Shown here: positions 1 through 11,400 of the stretch, piece after piece
How the letters are laid out: each line of letters begins with the position of its first letter
Position numbering within the stretch: position 1 is the first letter of the stretch
NCBI GenBank assembly: GCA_033964015.1
Contig: CM066920.1
Location: forward strand, 6,973,912 to 7,037,911
Length of the DNA: 64,000 nt
Origin: Scolanthus callimorphus
Taxonomy: Eukaryota > Cnidaria > Anthozoa > Actiniaria > Edwardsiidae
Direction of reading: 5' to 3'
Translations under genes and position numbers: made by a program
Notes under the pieces: model-generated
The model's input: the letters and a program-made list of their open reading frames with translations, nothing else
Told to the model about the DNA's origin: nothing
The model's database searches: none

Positions 1-728
1 CCCTGAAATCAGGTCTCTGAGTGTCCGAGTGCTATAAATGCAGTGTAATAGTTGCGGTTACACTAGCGCCTTTTCCCGTGTGGAAAGGGCATTTCGACCG
101 CGTTGAGAAAACTATTTAGTGTAACCGCTGTTCCCAGACCGAAATCTCCTAGTTGAGGTTTCCAAGGATACGTCAACAAGAACAAAAGAATTTCACGCGA
201 CAGTTCCAGACCTAAAGAGCTCAGGAAATACAGCCCCGCGACGCCTAGGCCAATCACGTTGCAATAAAAGAAAAGATCACCGAGGGCATGTCTGTACAGT
301 GTGACCGCTTTACCATAGGCAATTTCAAACCCGAGACGAACCCAGCCCCACACCCGTAGCCTTGAAACCGCAATAATGCAGTGTAAATGAGTTTCTATTC
401 TTTGTTTGACAGGGATTGTTATGCAACCTCGTTTGCAAAGGATCGACTTCATGTTTTGGTTACTGAAGTAAGTGCACCTTCCCCTACCTAAAACCAGGGA
501 CGTGTGAAGAGATGGACTGGCGCGGCCATGTAATATTCTCTGTTTAGTCAAATCACACTAGTGGTCTATTATCAATGCTGAGTTCTGATTGGTTGAGCTA
601 CTATTAGGAAAATACGTTATAGCCTACTAGTAGCGAAAAGTGTCGGATTTGAAAACCAAGGAATGGCAAATGACCAGCCCAGAAAACATGTTTTTGCTAT
701 ACAAATTGACCTACTGTGATTTGACTAA

Positions 729-803
729 AACAATTATTCCTCTCGCCCTCATGGCCTCTGGGCTATCGACTCAGAGGCCATGAGGGCTGGAGAAATAATT
801 GTT
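729..803. repeat. 75-bp near-perfect palindrome
   Basis: The arms run from aacaattatt through ccctcatggcctct to the mirrored agaggccatgaggg and aataattgtt, with a short central loop. It would form a long hairpin in DNA or RNA. Probably a minimal foldback element. Confidence 0.75.
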
Positions 804-1773
804 AAATATTTTCACGTAGGAATATTGTTTTCCCACTAAAAGGAAAACAATCCAAAAAGACCGAAAAGTAAATAATAACGTTCTGCAGAAAAAGGTCTCG
901 GAGACAACTTGAGCCAATGGCCGACTAATTTGCACGAGACGATGGAAAATATTTTGAGAGAGAAATGCCACATTTAGATTTTATTTCCTCCAAAAGAAAT
1001 ACATATTGGTATAAATAAAAATTTAACGCATCAATAAATTGCTGTAAAGAACTTGCTATATTATTAACTACCTAAATAAAGATGCTGTATTTTTCAACCA
1101 TGTCAGTCCATGGAAAGTTTTTTCATGAATATTTTTCTGGCGGCTTCAGTGGCCCGTAGCCTATTCCGTCTGAAATCTCAAAGTACAAAGCGCGGGGTTG
1201 CTGCGCTGGAGCGAAAACGCGCGAGGACACAGGAAGTCCAAATCTTGCAAAACGCGAAAGAGACGAAACACGCCACAGACGCCCGAGGAGGCTAAGTAGC
1301 TTGAGCATTTGAGATTGTACACGTTCGTTGTTTCCTTTATTTTTTATGTAAACTACACTGGCAAAAGCCCTTCGTTTAACTATTGCGGATTTTAGGGGGT
1401 TCATTTGTGTTTTCAAGCGCCAGATTCGAAACCGCTTCAACTGCCATGTTGGACGTGTGTGAAGGAAATTGCGGGTCGAGGGAGCAAGATTTTTACTTCC
1501 AAGATTGTTTCCCGGGTACGATAGCCCTAATTCATAGCAAACATAACATAGAAAATTTCTGCAGAAACCCAATCATGGGAAAAGTTGCGTTTCTTTTAGC
1601 CAGTGGTCTGAATAAAAACAGAATCCTATTTTGCACTCCAACTTAGTTTATGAAAGAAAAAAAAACTGAAATTGGTATTATTGAAAACAGATCAGCCTGA
1701 CAAAAAATCAAAAAGGGCAATTCGCAATCCATTTCCATCCTCGATAATAAACCAAAACACCCCAAATTTGCGC

Positions 1774-2019
1774 ATAGAGCAGATTTCAGATGACCATCGT
1801 GAAAGTAAACGCAATTGTGCAATCACTAGCCAATCAGAAACAAGAGTAATTACAACTTACTGCTGAATGGTTTCCAGCCCAGCCAATCAGGAGCCGAACC
1901 AATTGGCTAGTAATTCCTTGCTTGTAATTAGTTCGCAATTTGATTGGTTGATAGAAATAAGCAGCCAATGAGAGAGCAAACCAATTGCAAACACGACGGT
2001 CATGTGAAATCCGCTCTAT
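1774..2019. mobile_element. MITE, GAGCGGATTTC family, copy 1
   Basis: This 246-bp element has inverted ends ATAGAGCAGATTTCAGATGA / ...AATCCGCTCTAT. It is nearly identical in reverse orientation to 5472-5717. The outermost TA could be a TA target duplication, as made by Tc1/mariner-type transposases. The interior carries several CCAAT-like boxes. Confidence 0.8.
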
Positions 2020-2489
2020 CTGTTAGTCGAATGGTTATTAACAAACCTAGACGGTTATTTTGATTTTTGTTTTGTGAATTGAACTTCATTTAAGGTAACT
2101 ACATTAACCTAAAATCGCCCGAGATTCCCCCTTAAATGACTCAACACAGGATTCGTTTATCGGAGTTCAAATCTCCACGTTAACTGCTCATTACCTAAGT
2201 GAACAAATAAATTACTGATACGTTAGCCTACACAAATAACTCAGCGTCCATGACGATCTCGTTACCCAAGTGGGTTTCCTGTGGCGGGACGGAATCCCTG
2301 TGGTTATCCAGCACGGCGCGTTGGAATACGACAACTCACGAAGATGTTCGAACATATTAGACTTTTACCATGTTAAAAGAATAAACGACGACGACGAACA
2401 CCATCTACATCAATTCGGTACGTTGCGCGAGACTCAAGTCCGGAAATGCGACAGAGCTGAAAAACCTATACTATACTCTCTACATGTGA

Positions 2490-5427
2490 TTAACTTAAAA
2501 TACACTCATTCTGGTGCGGGATGTGGCTGAGCTTCTTGGCAACGGCTTTAGAGAAATACGTCATTGTTCCATATCGACCGCTGGGCGCAGTATCGTAGAA
2601 GAATCGGCAGACTCCTCCGGCTCCACCACAGCTAACCCGCTCGTGCATTGGACGCGCGCAGCACATGGTCGAGTTACCACCGTTAGCGATCTGGAAAAAA
2701 GTTGCGCAAAACTAGTTGTACTGACAGAGAGTAGGGGGTTTGTGATAAGACTTCCATATAAGGATGTCCAAATACGATGCTCCCATGTCTACATGTTTAA
2801 ATACGAGGCTCATTTGCATTTATACACGCATTACTTCGTTCTATTATTGAACTTGTATTCAAAATAATCTTCCATATATCTTCCGTATTTGGACATGAGA
2901 GCCTCCTATGTGGACATGAAAGCATCGTATTGGGACATCCTTATATGGAAGTCGTACGACGAAATACTTATGATATGGACAGAGATTATCAAGAACGCCA
3001 GAACATGCTGGAACGCAGATAATACGGGGAGTTTTTCAGGTTGTCAGGATCACCCGATGGCGAATCTCGTAGACATTCCTCTAGAACCTGGAAATGATAT
3101 GTAGTGGGATTTTAGGTTCTTAATTTAATAGGGGCACGGGCGATCGGCACACATTTAACTATGTTAAGGCATTCTTTGAATCTTACTGACTGAAACCCTA
3201 GAAAAAAATTTCTCGTGTATTCCATCTTTACCTTCACTTTTGTAAAATAAGAACCTATTGTAAGTGTTAGGCTAAATAGGTGCTTATGAGGGTGGTTTAA
3301 GATGAAAATCAAAGCCTAAAAAAATACGACTGTGATTCCCTGATAGAAATGATTAAGAAAATTATGAAAAATAGAAAATTTATTATTTTCCTAACCTGTT
3401 CACCAAGGTACATGGAATGGCCTTCAAACATGAGCGAATCAACATCAACCGTTTCCCATAGAGACTGCTCTGGATAGCTCTCCACTACAAGCGCTAGGAC
3501 CATTAGCACTTCTACTATCAACTGGCGGTACTCAGGCTCGGGGATACGATTAAGCGCCGACTCCACACAAAGAGCGAACTTGAGCTCCCCAGCGGTCATC
3601 TGTAAGGAATGGCACAACCTTCAGGGGGCTGATCTTATAATGTGCCTGCTAACTGGCCCTCCTGTGGCGTTATTCGGTCTATTTTTTGGTACGCCACAGG
3701 AATCCCGAAACTCGAAAACAAACATCTCCGAAAAACCCTACAGGAAAGCAGGCTATTCTCATAATGGACCTTATAAATAACATCAATTGACGAGGAGGGG
3801 AAGAATGGACTATTCCAGCTATTCTCGCATATTCCCACCCGCAATGCGCGAAATATTTGACTGGAGCTGAAATGGATGCCCGCGCTACACGTCCGTAAAT
3901 TGCAGAACAAGCTGAAGGAAAATGTTCTAACTGGAATGGTCCCTACATTAGCTACCCAATAAACGCTGTCTTCAGTCACGATCACGTCACAGCCTACGTC
4001 ACGGTGACGTCCCAGCCAACGTCACGATCACGTCACAGAAACTACTACGTAATGCCATGGTTACGACACAACCAATGTCACGATCACGTCACAGAAACGA
4101 ATACGTAATGTAATGGTTACGGGCACGACACATCCAACGTCACGATCACGTCGCAGCCGACGTCACGGTCACGTCACAGCCAACGTCACAGAAACGACTA
4201 CGTAATGTCATAGTTACGTCACAGCCAACGTCACGGTCACGTCACATCCAACGTCATAATCACCTCCCAGTCAACGTCACGGTCACGTCCTAGCCAACGT
4301 CACGGTCACGTCCCAGTCACGATCACGTCACAGTCCCGTCACATCCAACGTCACGGTCCCGCCACAGAAACGACTACGTAATGTCATGGTTACGTCACAG
4401 TCAACGTCACGGCATGTCACAGCCAATGTCACGATCACGTCACAGAAACGACAACGTGTCATGGTTACGGGCACGTTACAACTAACGTCACGTCCAAGCC
4501 AACGTCACGATCACGATCACGTCACGGTCACGACACGGTCACGATACATCCAACGTCACGGTTCCGTCACAGCCAACGTCACAGTCAAAGTTACGGCCAC
4601 GCCATAGCCTTAGCCATCGTCACGGTCGTGAACACGGCTACGTCACGGCGTCACGGTTACTTCAGGGTCGGGACGTCTCAGTAGCGTTCACAGTCAATGT
4701 ACTCACCTCTCTAACCATTGCGCCTGGAAGAATGTGGTTGTAAATTGTTAGCCGGTGGCACTACAAGTAAACAGAAGTTAGCTGAGCAGTACAACAAGAC
4801 CTAGCTACTGCAAAAGCGGTTTCTTGAAAATGGCCTTTCAATTTTGATCTCGTATAAAAATCCATCTGATTTTCAAAGCCCTATTCGATCGTGCAAATTT
4901 TGATGGTGGAAATGCATTCAACATTGGAATTCACGTTGTCTGTTTGAGTATCTCTTTCCAGTTGTGCTTATTTTGAGACTGCTTCATGTTTTTAAGGAGA
5001 CAAGTCACGTCATCTATTGCTTTTTAGCATAATTACCCAAGCGCCCTGATTGGTCAAGAGGTGTATATTCTCTTGCTATAATCAGCTACCTACCTACCGG
5101 TGATTATAACATTCAAAGGATTGGGAGTGCGCGCGCTAGTTTTGTTATGATGTGTCTAAGAACCCTTGAACAATAATCCCTATTGGAAGAATCCAGGACT
5201 TGTCCCACAGGGATACAAACCTTCTCAAGTATTTTCCACACCCTGGCGTAGAAGTCCTCGGGTACCCTGTTGAGCGCGCCGTCCAGACACCGTCGCCTTA
5301 TCCACGTTCCCACGCGCTCGTCTTTTTGTGACTCAGTATCCTCTTCTCGTTCACTCTCGTTCTGTTCTGACTGTTCATGCTTGTGTAGATGGAGTAAGCC
5401 CGCTGTGCGCTTATGCCCGCTCATACT
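2490..5427 (-). CDS. PHKA: PHKA exons 30-33: C-terminus with CaaX box
   Basis: Exons: 5427-5221, 4760-4707, 3599-3396, 2690-2490 (stop included). Exon 30 opens with a charged E/K/S-rich segment and then [18 protein letters not shown], a hallmark of PHKA C-termini. Exon 31 is only 18 codons (CHRLTIYNH...) and ends next to the CACGTC-rich array. Exon 32 gives [20 protein letters not shown] and [11 protein letters not shown]. Exon 33 gives [20 protein letters not shown] and ends ECILS-stop. The last four residues form a CaaX box; vertebrate alpha subunits also end in a farnesylated CaaX cysteine, so membrane or glycogen-particle anchoring is probably conserved. Confidence 0.93.
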
Positions 5428-8400
5428 CTGGGTGCAAGAGAGGAGAGGAGAGAAGAATTGATAACGTAGTGATAGAGCGGATTTCAGATGACCGTCGTGT
5501 TTGCAATTGGTTTGCTTTCTCATTGGCTGCTTATTTCTATCAACCAATCAAATTGCGAGCTAATTACAAGCAAGGAATTACTAGCCAATTGGTTCGGCTC
5601 CTGATTGGCTGGGCTGGAAACCATTCAGCAGTAAGTTGTAATTACTCTTGTTTCTGATTGGCTAGTGATTGCACAATTGCGTTTACTTTCACGACGGTCA
5701 TCTGAAATCTGCTCTATGTACATAACTCGCGCAAGATCTTCAGGCGGACGCCACTGATGAGAATTCCCCTTGCGTTAGCGGTTGTTGTCAGTTTACGGCA
5801 CTTAAATTCCAGGATAGTCAAATTGAACGAAAAAAAAAAACCTCTATCCCTCCTCGTTCGGCCCGCCATAACCCTATCCCAAACCCTAACCGATGAGCCA
5901 TGAGTGAATTCAATGGTTTCCATCTTTAGAAAGATGCTACATGAATGATAATGACTGGTTGCTCAGAGATGCAAGACGTTTTTTTGGCAAAGATGCGAGA
6001 AAAGAATATTAACAAACATTTCTACAAAGAATTTCGTAATAAATATATGTTATTTACCGGCTGGGAGGTCCGTATAGGCCAAAACTGTGACCGAGGCCGA
6101 GGTCACAGTTTTTCTCTGTACGGACCGACCTAAAGCCGGTAAATAACTTATTAATTTTTTTCCAACTCTAAAATTGATTTTTCGATGAAAACAAGCGTGC
6201 GCAAAATAGGAAAATATCACCCCCGCGCGCGCGCTCTGAGAACCAATCAGAATGCAGAATTCGTTACCGTGCCCTCGAGAAAAAAAAAGTTAAAGTAACG
6301 AGAGATTCTGGCGAATAAATCAAAGGTTGAAACGTGGCTAAAACACCCCTATAGAAATAGACACAAAATACAATCGCCATACAGCTTCACGTTATAACTA
6401 CAAAGTTGTCTGGACAGGAGGTCTTCAATCGGCTCACTTCTTGAATACGACGCTAATGAATTTAGCACTCAGACCAGCGAGGTATCATCAAAATAGGATA
6501 TTAAGTTTCTACCCATACTGCTTTTCGGTCTTGGCGCGTAGGCTTATCGCTCACAAGACCGACACCTTAATTGAAATAGCTGTACACCGAATTCAAATAT
6601 GACGCCCAGTGAAAAGCCATTTTTATGGACTGAGAAGCATCGAATGCGTGCAAAACGCTTTTGTGTTTTCACGTGATTTCGAGGCTAGTTAGTCTAGAAC
6701 AATAGGTTTTCGAACTTGGCGCCATTGAATTCGGTGTATGAATAGACCAGCGTTATGTCCTAAGCCTAAATGTCCGGTAAATCTAGCGCTAAAGCAGTAC
6801 AGAGATTCCAACTCTCACGCTTTTGACGAGTATCTCACGCTTTTTTTTTACCTCATCTCCCACTTAAGTTTTCATTTTCCCTCATACATGTCCCGGTAAA
6901 TTTTTATTGAATTTGCAGTTTGACTCCAATCTGACATTGACTATGGGAATATCAAAATAATTGCAAAAAGCAATATTTTCTCGCAAAAATGTTAGAGATA
7001 TATTGAAACACATATCGAAATTTCATACCGACGCGTTTGGACTAAGATTTAAATTGAAAGTTTTTTATTTTCAGATGTAATGAAAAATAGTCAAGAGTTT
7101 GCTGAAACCTCGAGGTCTCTACTCGTGAGTTATGAATCAGTTGGGTATATAGACAAATTATTTCAAAAGGTTTCGTGGAACAGTCTGCAATAGAGCGGGT
7201 TTCAGACGAATATCGAAAATTACTTGCATGCGTTAACTTTGCATTCTGGTCCCTCATTTCTGTCAACCAATCAACTTTGGAACTAAACGCAGCTATGTAT
7301 TTGGTTATCACGTGCTCCGACGTGATATCAATTTTACTTGGCTTGGCTTACAAAGAAACCTGTCACGTTCTCATCGCGTCGTTTTACTTGGCTTGTGATT
7401 GGCTGACGAGGAAGCCATTCAGCAGCAACTTTCATTTTTTCTCGTTCATTTTTTTGTCGTTCGCCTGAAATACGCTCTATCGATATTTCAGGGGATTCAG
7501 GTTAAGATCTCTGATCCCTGAAAAGTACAGAGTGTAGAGGACAAAGACAGGAAGAATAAAAAGAATAGTTAAGTGGATCAGATCATCTTGTGAGTACATC
7601 GTACTTTCATGGCATTGTAACATGCCAGGAATGTAGTTAGTCGAATTTTCTACTATCAGAGTTATGGGGGAGTTCTTATTAAACAAAAGGGTTCTTCTGC
7701 CGAAGACACTACTATGGGATAGTTTGCTCGAGGGAAATTCATGTATATTAGCCCGAGGGCGTAACTCGAGTGCTTATATGAAGTTTGAACATCGAATTTC
7801 CGATGGAAAATTATCCCACCCAGTGCCTGAGACAGAAAACCCCTATTGTTGTTTCTGCACACAACGCTACATTTTGAGCGAAACACGCACCAGTCGATGA
7901 TGGTCTGACGCTATCCATGTCACGTGACCACTCTGGACCAATGAAAATGCGCCAAAACTTAGCGTTGTAGTAAAAGAGTTGTTTTTTGTTATGTAGAAGA
8001 ATGTCAAAGAGAGCTAGCGACTAGAAGTTGAGAGTTAACGAAAAATAATTATATGGCACATTGGGTTAGCAAATGGAACTGAGTTATCGCCGAGTGAATT
8101 TTTCGCGTCGTGGGTTGTTGGACCTACCATCTTAGAAATGTCATCCTTAGACATTTTCTGTTGATAAACATTGAAGTGGTCAAGCAAGAACAAACAAGCT
8201 AAGAGGTGCCTTATGAATTTGAACGTCGTATTTTAAAATTTACGACAAATAACAAAAGATCTATTGGTAACCTGGGGTGTATAGTCAGTAAGTTTGTTTC
8301 ACGCTTCTCAGGGAAACAGGGGAGTCGAGTGGATACAAGGGAGCCTTTTATACGGAAAAGATCTATTGGTAACCTGGGGTGTATAGTCAGTAAGTTTGTT

Positions 8401-11400
8401 TCACGCTTCTCAGGGAAACAGGGGAGTCGAGTGGATACAAGGGAGCCTTTTATACGGAAAAGATCTATTGGTAACCTGGGGTGTATAGTCAGTAAGTTTG
8501 TTTCACGCTTCTCAGGGAAACAGGGGAGTCGAGCGGATACAAGGGAGCCTTTTATACGGAACTCTACGAAAACCATGCAACACAAAGCAAATACACAAAA
8601 AATCTTGAGTGTCACAGATTTTCTAAGTGGCGTCCAGCAATCCCGTCATGTTGTGGTCGCTCATTGGCGACAACCTGGTTCAGTTACCTGATCAACAGCT
8701 TCAAGTCGTGCTTAATCCCAGAAATTCTAGAAACCCTAACAGGGTGCATGCACCCGTATATTGGTGCAATTTCCTATCGCCTCCTTACTCTTGGGGACCA
8801 TTTTTTCCCCTCTGCCAGCTCTTTGTTGGCGAATCTTGGGTAGCAAACTAGGGTGTCCCCCAACGTCCCCCTATTCATAACATACCTTGATGGCGTTGGA
8901 GAGTTTCTTGATGCCGACTCGCTTGGGCAGGTCGATATTTATGATAGACAGCTGTTTTTCAGAGGCGGTGCGCACCGACCCTACAGTAACAGTCACAGAA
9001 ACATAGGATTAAGGCCTGTGCCATTAAACATTGACCACATAATCCGCACTCATTTTGGGTGTACTTGTCTCTCATTGCGTCAACCAGAGAAACAAAGAAT
9101 TAAAGCCCGTGCCATTGAACATTGCCGACACAATACGCACTCACTTTGGTTGGACTTGTCTCTCATTGCGTCACCAGAGAAACAAAGGATTAAAGCCCGT
9201 GCCATTGAACATTGCCGACAAAATACGCACTCACTTTGGTTGGACTTGTCTCTCATTGCGTCAACCAGAGAAACAAAGGATTAAAGTCCGTGCCATTGAA
9301 CATTGCCGACACAATACGCACTCACTTTGGTTGGACTTGTCTCTCATTGCGTCAACCAGAGAAACAAAGGATTAAAGTCCGTGCCATTGAACATTGCCGA
9401 CAAAATACGCACTCACTTTGGTTGGACTTGTCTCTCATTGCGTCAACCAGAGAAACAAAAGATTAAAGTCCGTACCATTGACCATTGCCGACTGAATCCG
9501 TACTCATTTTGGTTGGACTTGTCTCTCATTGCGTCAACCAGAGAAACAAAAGATTAAAGTCCGTACCATTGACCATTGCCGACTGAATCCGTACTCATTT
9601 TGGTTGGACTTGTCTCTCATTGCGTCAACCAGAGAAACAAAGGATTAAAGTCCGTACCATTGACCATTGCCGACTGAATCCGTACTCATTTTGGTTGGAC
9701 TTGTCTCTCATTGCGTCAACCAGAGAAACAAAAGATTAAAGTCCGTACCATTGACCATTGCCGACTGAATCCGCACTCATTTTGGTTGGACTTGTCTCTC
9801 ATTGCGTCAACCAGAGAAACAAGGGATTAAAGTCCGTACCATTGACGACTTAATCCGCATTAGCTTTTAAAAAGTTGGACATGCAAATCGAAGTAAGTCT
9901 TTAGCTCTATACTATATTGCGGCAAACAAACGCAAAAAGCAACGTGATAAAACGTACACTTGACGTTACCAACCGGCAAACCACGCTGCCAGAGATGTCG
10001 CTAGAGATAAATCTAGTTGCATTGGCATCTCGAATACTGCACTTACCGTCCGTAATACCAAACTCCTTGCCGCTAAGGATATGATACAGCAAAGTCTTCA
10101 TCTCAAATGGGCTCAGATTCATGAAATATTCAGCTGCGTCCTCACCTAAATGATAAACGTTTAATGCACGATTAATGCACACTCAGACGAAGCCCTCGCA
10201 ATAGCTATTGCAAACGGAGGGCGCCGCTTGGCATAAGTAGCACAGGAAATGACTGCAGAAACCCATCATGGAAAAAGTTGAATTTCCATGGTGAAGAATG
10301 GCTATCCATGTGAATTACGAAGACTTCCTATGCGTGTGCCTTGGGAAATTTAGTTTTTCTTCAGAAATTCCCTGTGTAAGAAAGCACACTACCCGCTAAA
10401 ATTAGCTGCCTCTGCGATATTACTACTAAACAAAATAAAGAGATAATGGTCAAATCTGTAAATTGCGCTTGTATACCGCAAATATCCATATCCATGTTAG
10501 ATGTGGATGTCTGATTCCTAAGATGCGAACTGCAATCGGCGAGAGAATACCTTTAATGAATACCTGAAGATCTGCACAGCCATAAGTATCAGCATTCAGA
10601 CTTACTTAGAGCGCCTTTTCGTTGTCCCGTGAAGTTTAGCCAATCAGAAACAAATTCAAAAACCAACCAGACAATCAGGGGACTAAGTACAAAGTCGTGA
10701 CCATAGAAAGCAAGAGTCACAGTGTGTAAGGCTGTTCTTCGCATTCTCATTGGCTGATGAAACAAAGATGCAAGACCTCAACCAATAGGAACGTGACGTT
10801 TTGCATAATTTATTGTGCCTTTAGCTTTACCTGTGCAGTCAAGCGAGCGTGCTAGCTCGGCCACCATAACTTCGATGATGAGACCAACTCGTAACCGCAG
10901 CATCTCCTTAAACATGGCCGGCTCGGTCCTTACGAAGATCCCAAGGTAGACTAGCAGCTCTTGGGTTACGACTCCCGTGCTCATGTCCTCTCCAAACACA
11001 CTGTAGATGATCTTTATCAGTTCATTCGAGGGGAGAGGCCTACAGTACAACAAAAAATGATTAGAGCGGTACTGGCAGTATATTTTCGGTCTTAGGACCT
11101 TTTTTAAGACCACTCTGAGCTGGTAAGACGATCAAGCAGACGGTTCCTCGTATATTGTTTCTTCCAAAAGTCGCGAAACAGTAAAGCGCTGGTAACTTTA
11201 CCTGCCTCGGGCAGGGAGTTGATCCCGGATGACAGCGTGGTTCCTAAATGGTTTAATGGCAATCCGGATAAGTTGTGTCAAAGTCCACATTAACGAAGAG
11301 TCAGAGTCAATGTAAAATTCAAGGTCTAAGTCTAACAGCGACCAGTCAAAATCAGAGTTAAAGTCAATGTCAAAGGTCGAAGACCAAGATCTAAGTCTGA

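Larger units (their letters stand above)
1..2489. other. PHKA 3' flank, no gene recognised
   Basis: Open frames of up to 162 codons are present on both strands, but none resembles a known domain or shows splice structure. The stretch from about 20 to 395 is bounded by GCAGTGTAA-type repeats and looks like repeat DNA. Positions 1540-1600 resemble 10240-10300 (ctgcagaaaccc-atcatgg), a dispersed repeat. The PHKA polyadenylation site should lie here but I could not fix it. Confidence 0.5.

Noticed and set aside
63..551. 162-codon open frame on the minus strand
   Set aside because: No recognisable domain, odd composition, and it overlaps sequence bounded by repeated GCAGTGTAA motifs. Length alone is not enough in a 64-kb window.
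8206..9557. Series of overlapping repetitive open frames of 84-161 codons
   Set aside because: They are produced by the 102-bp and 91-bp tandem arrays staying open in several frames. They show no domain and lie in PHKA introns.
8257..9850. CRISPR-like direct repeats
   Set aside because: Units are contiguous with no unique spacers, and the window is a spliced animal genome.
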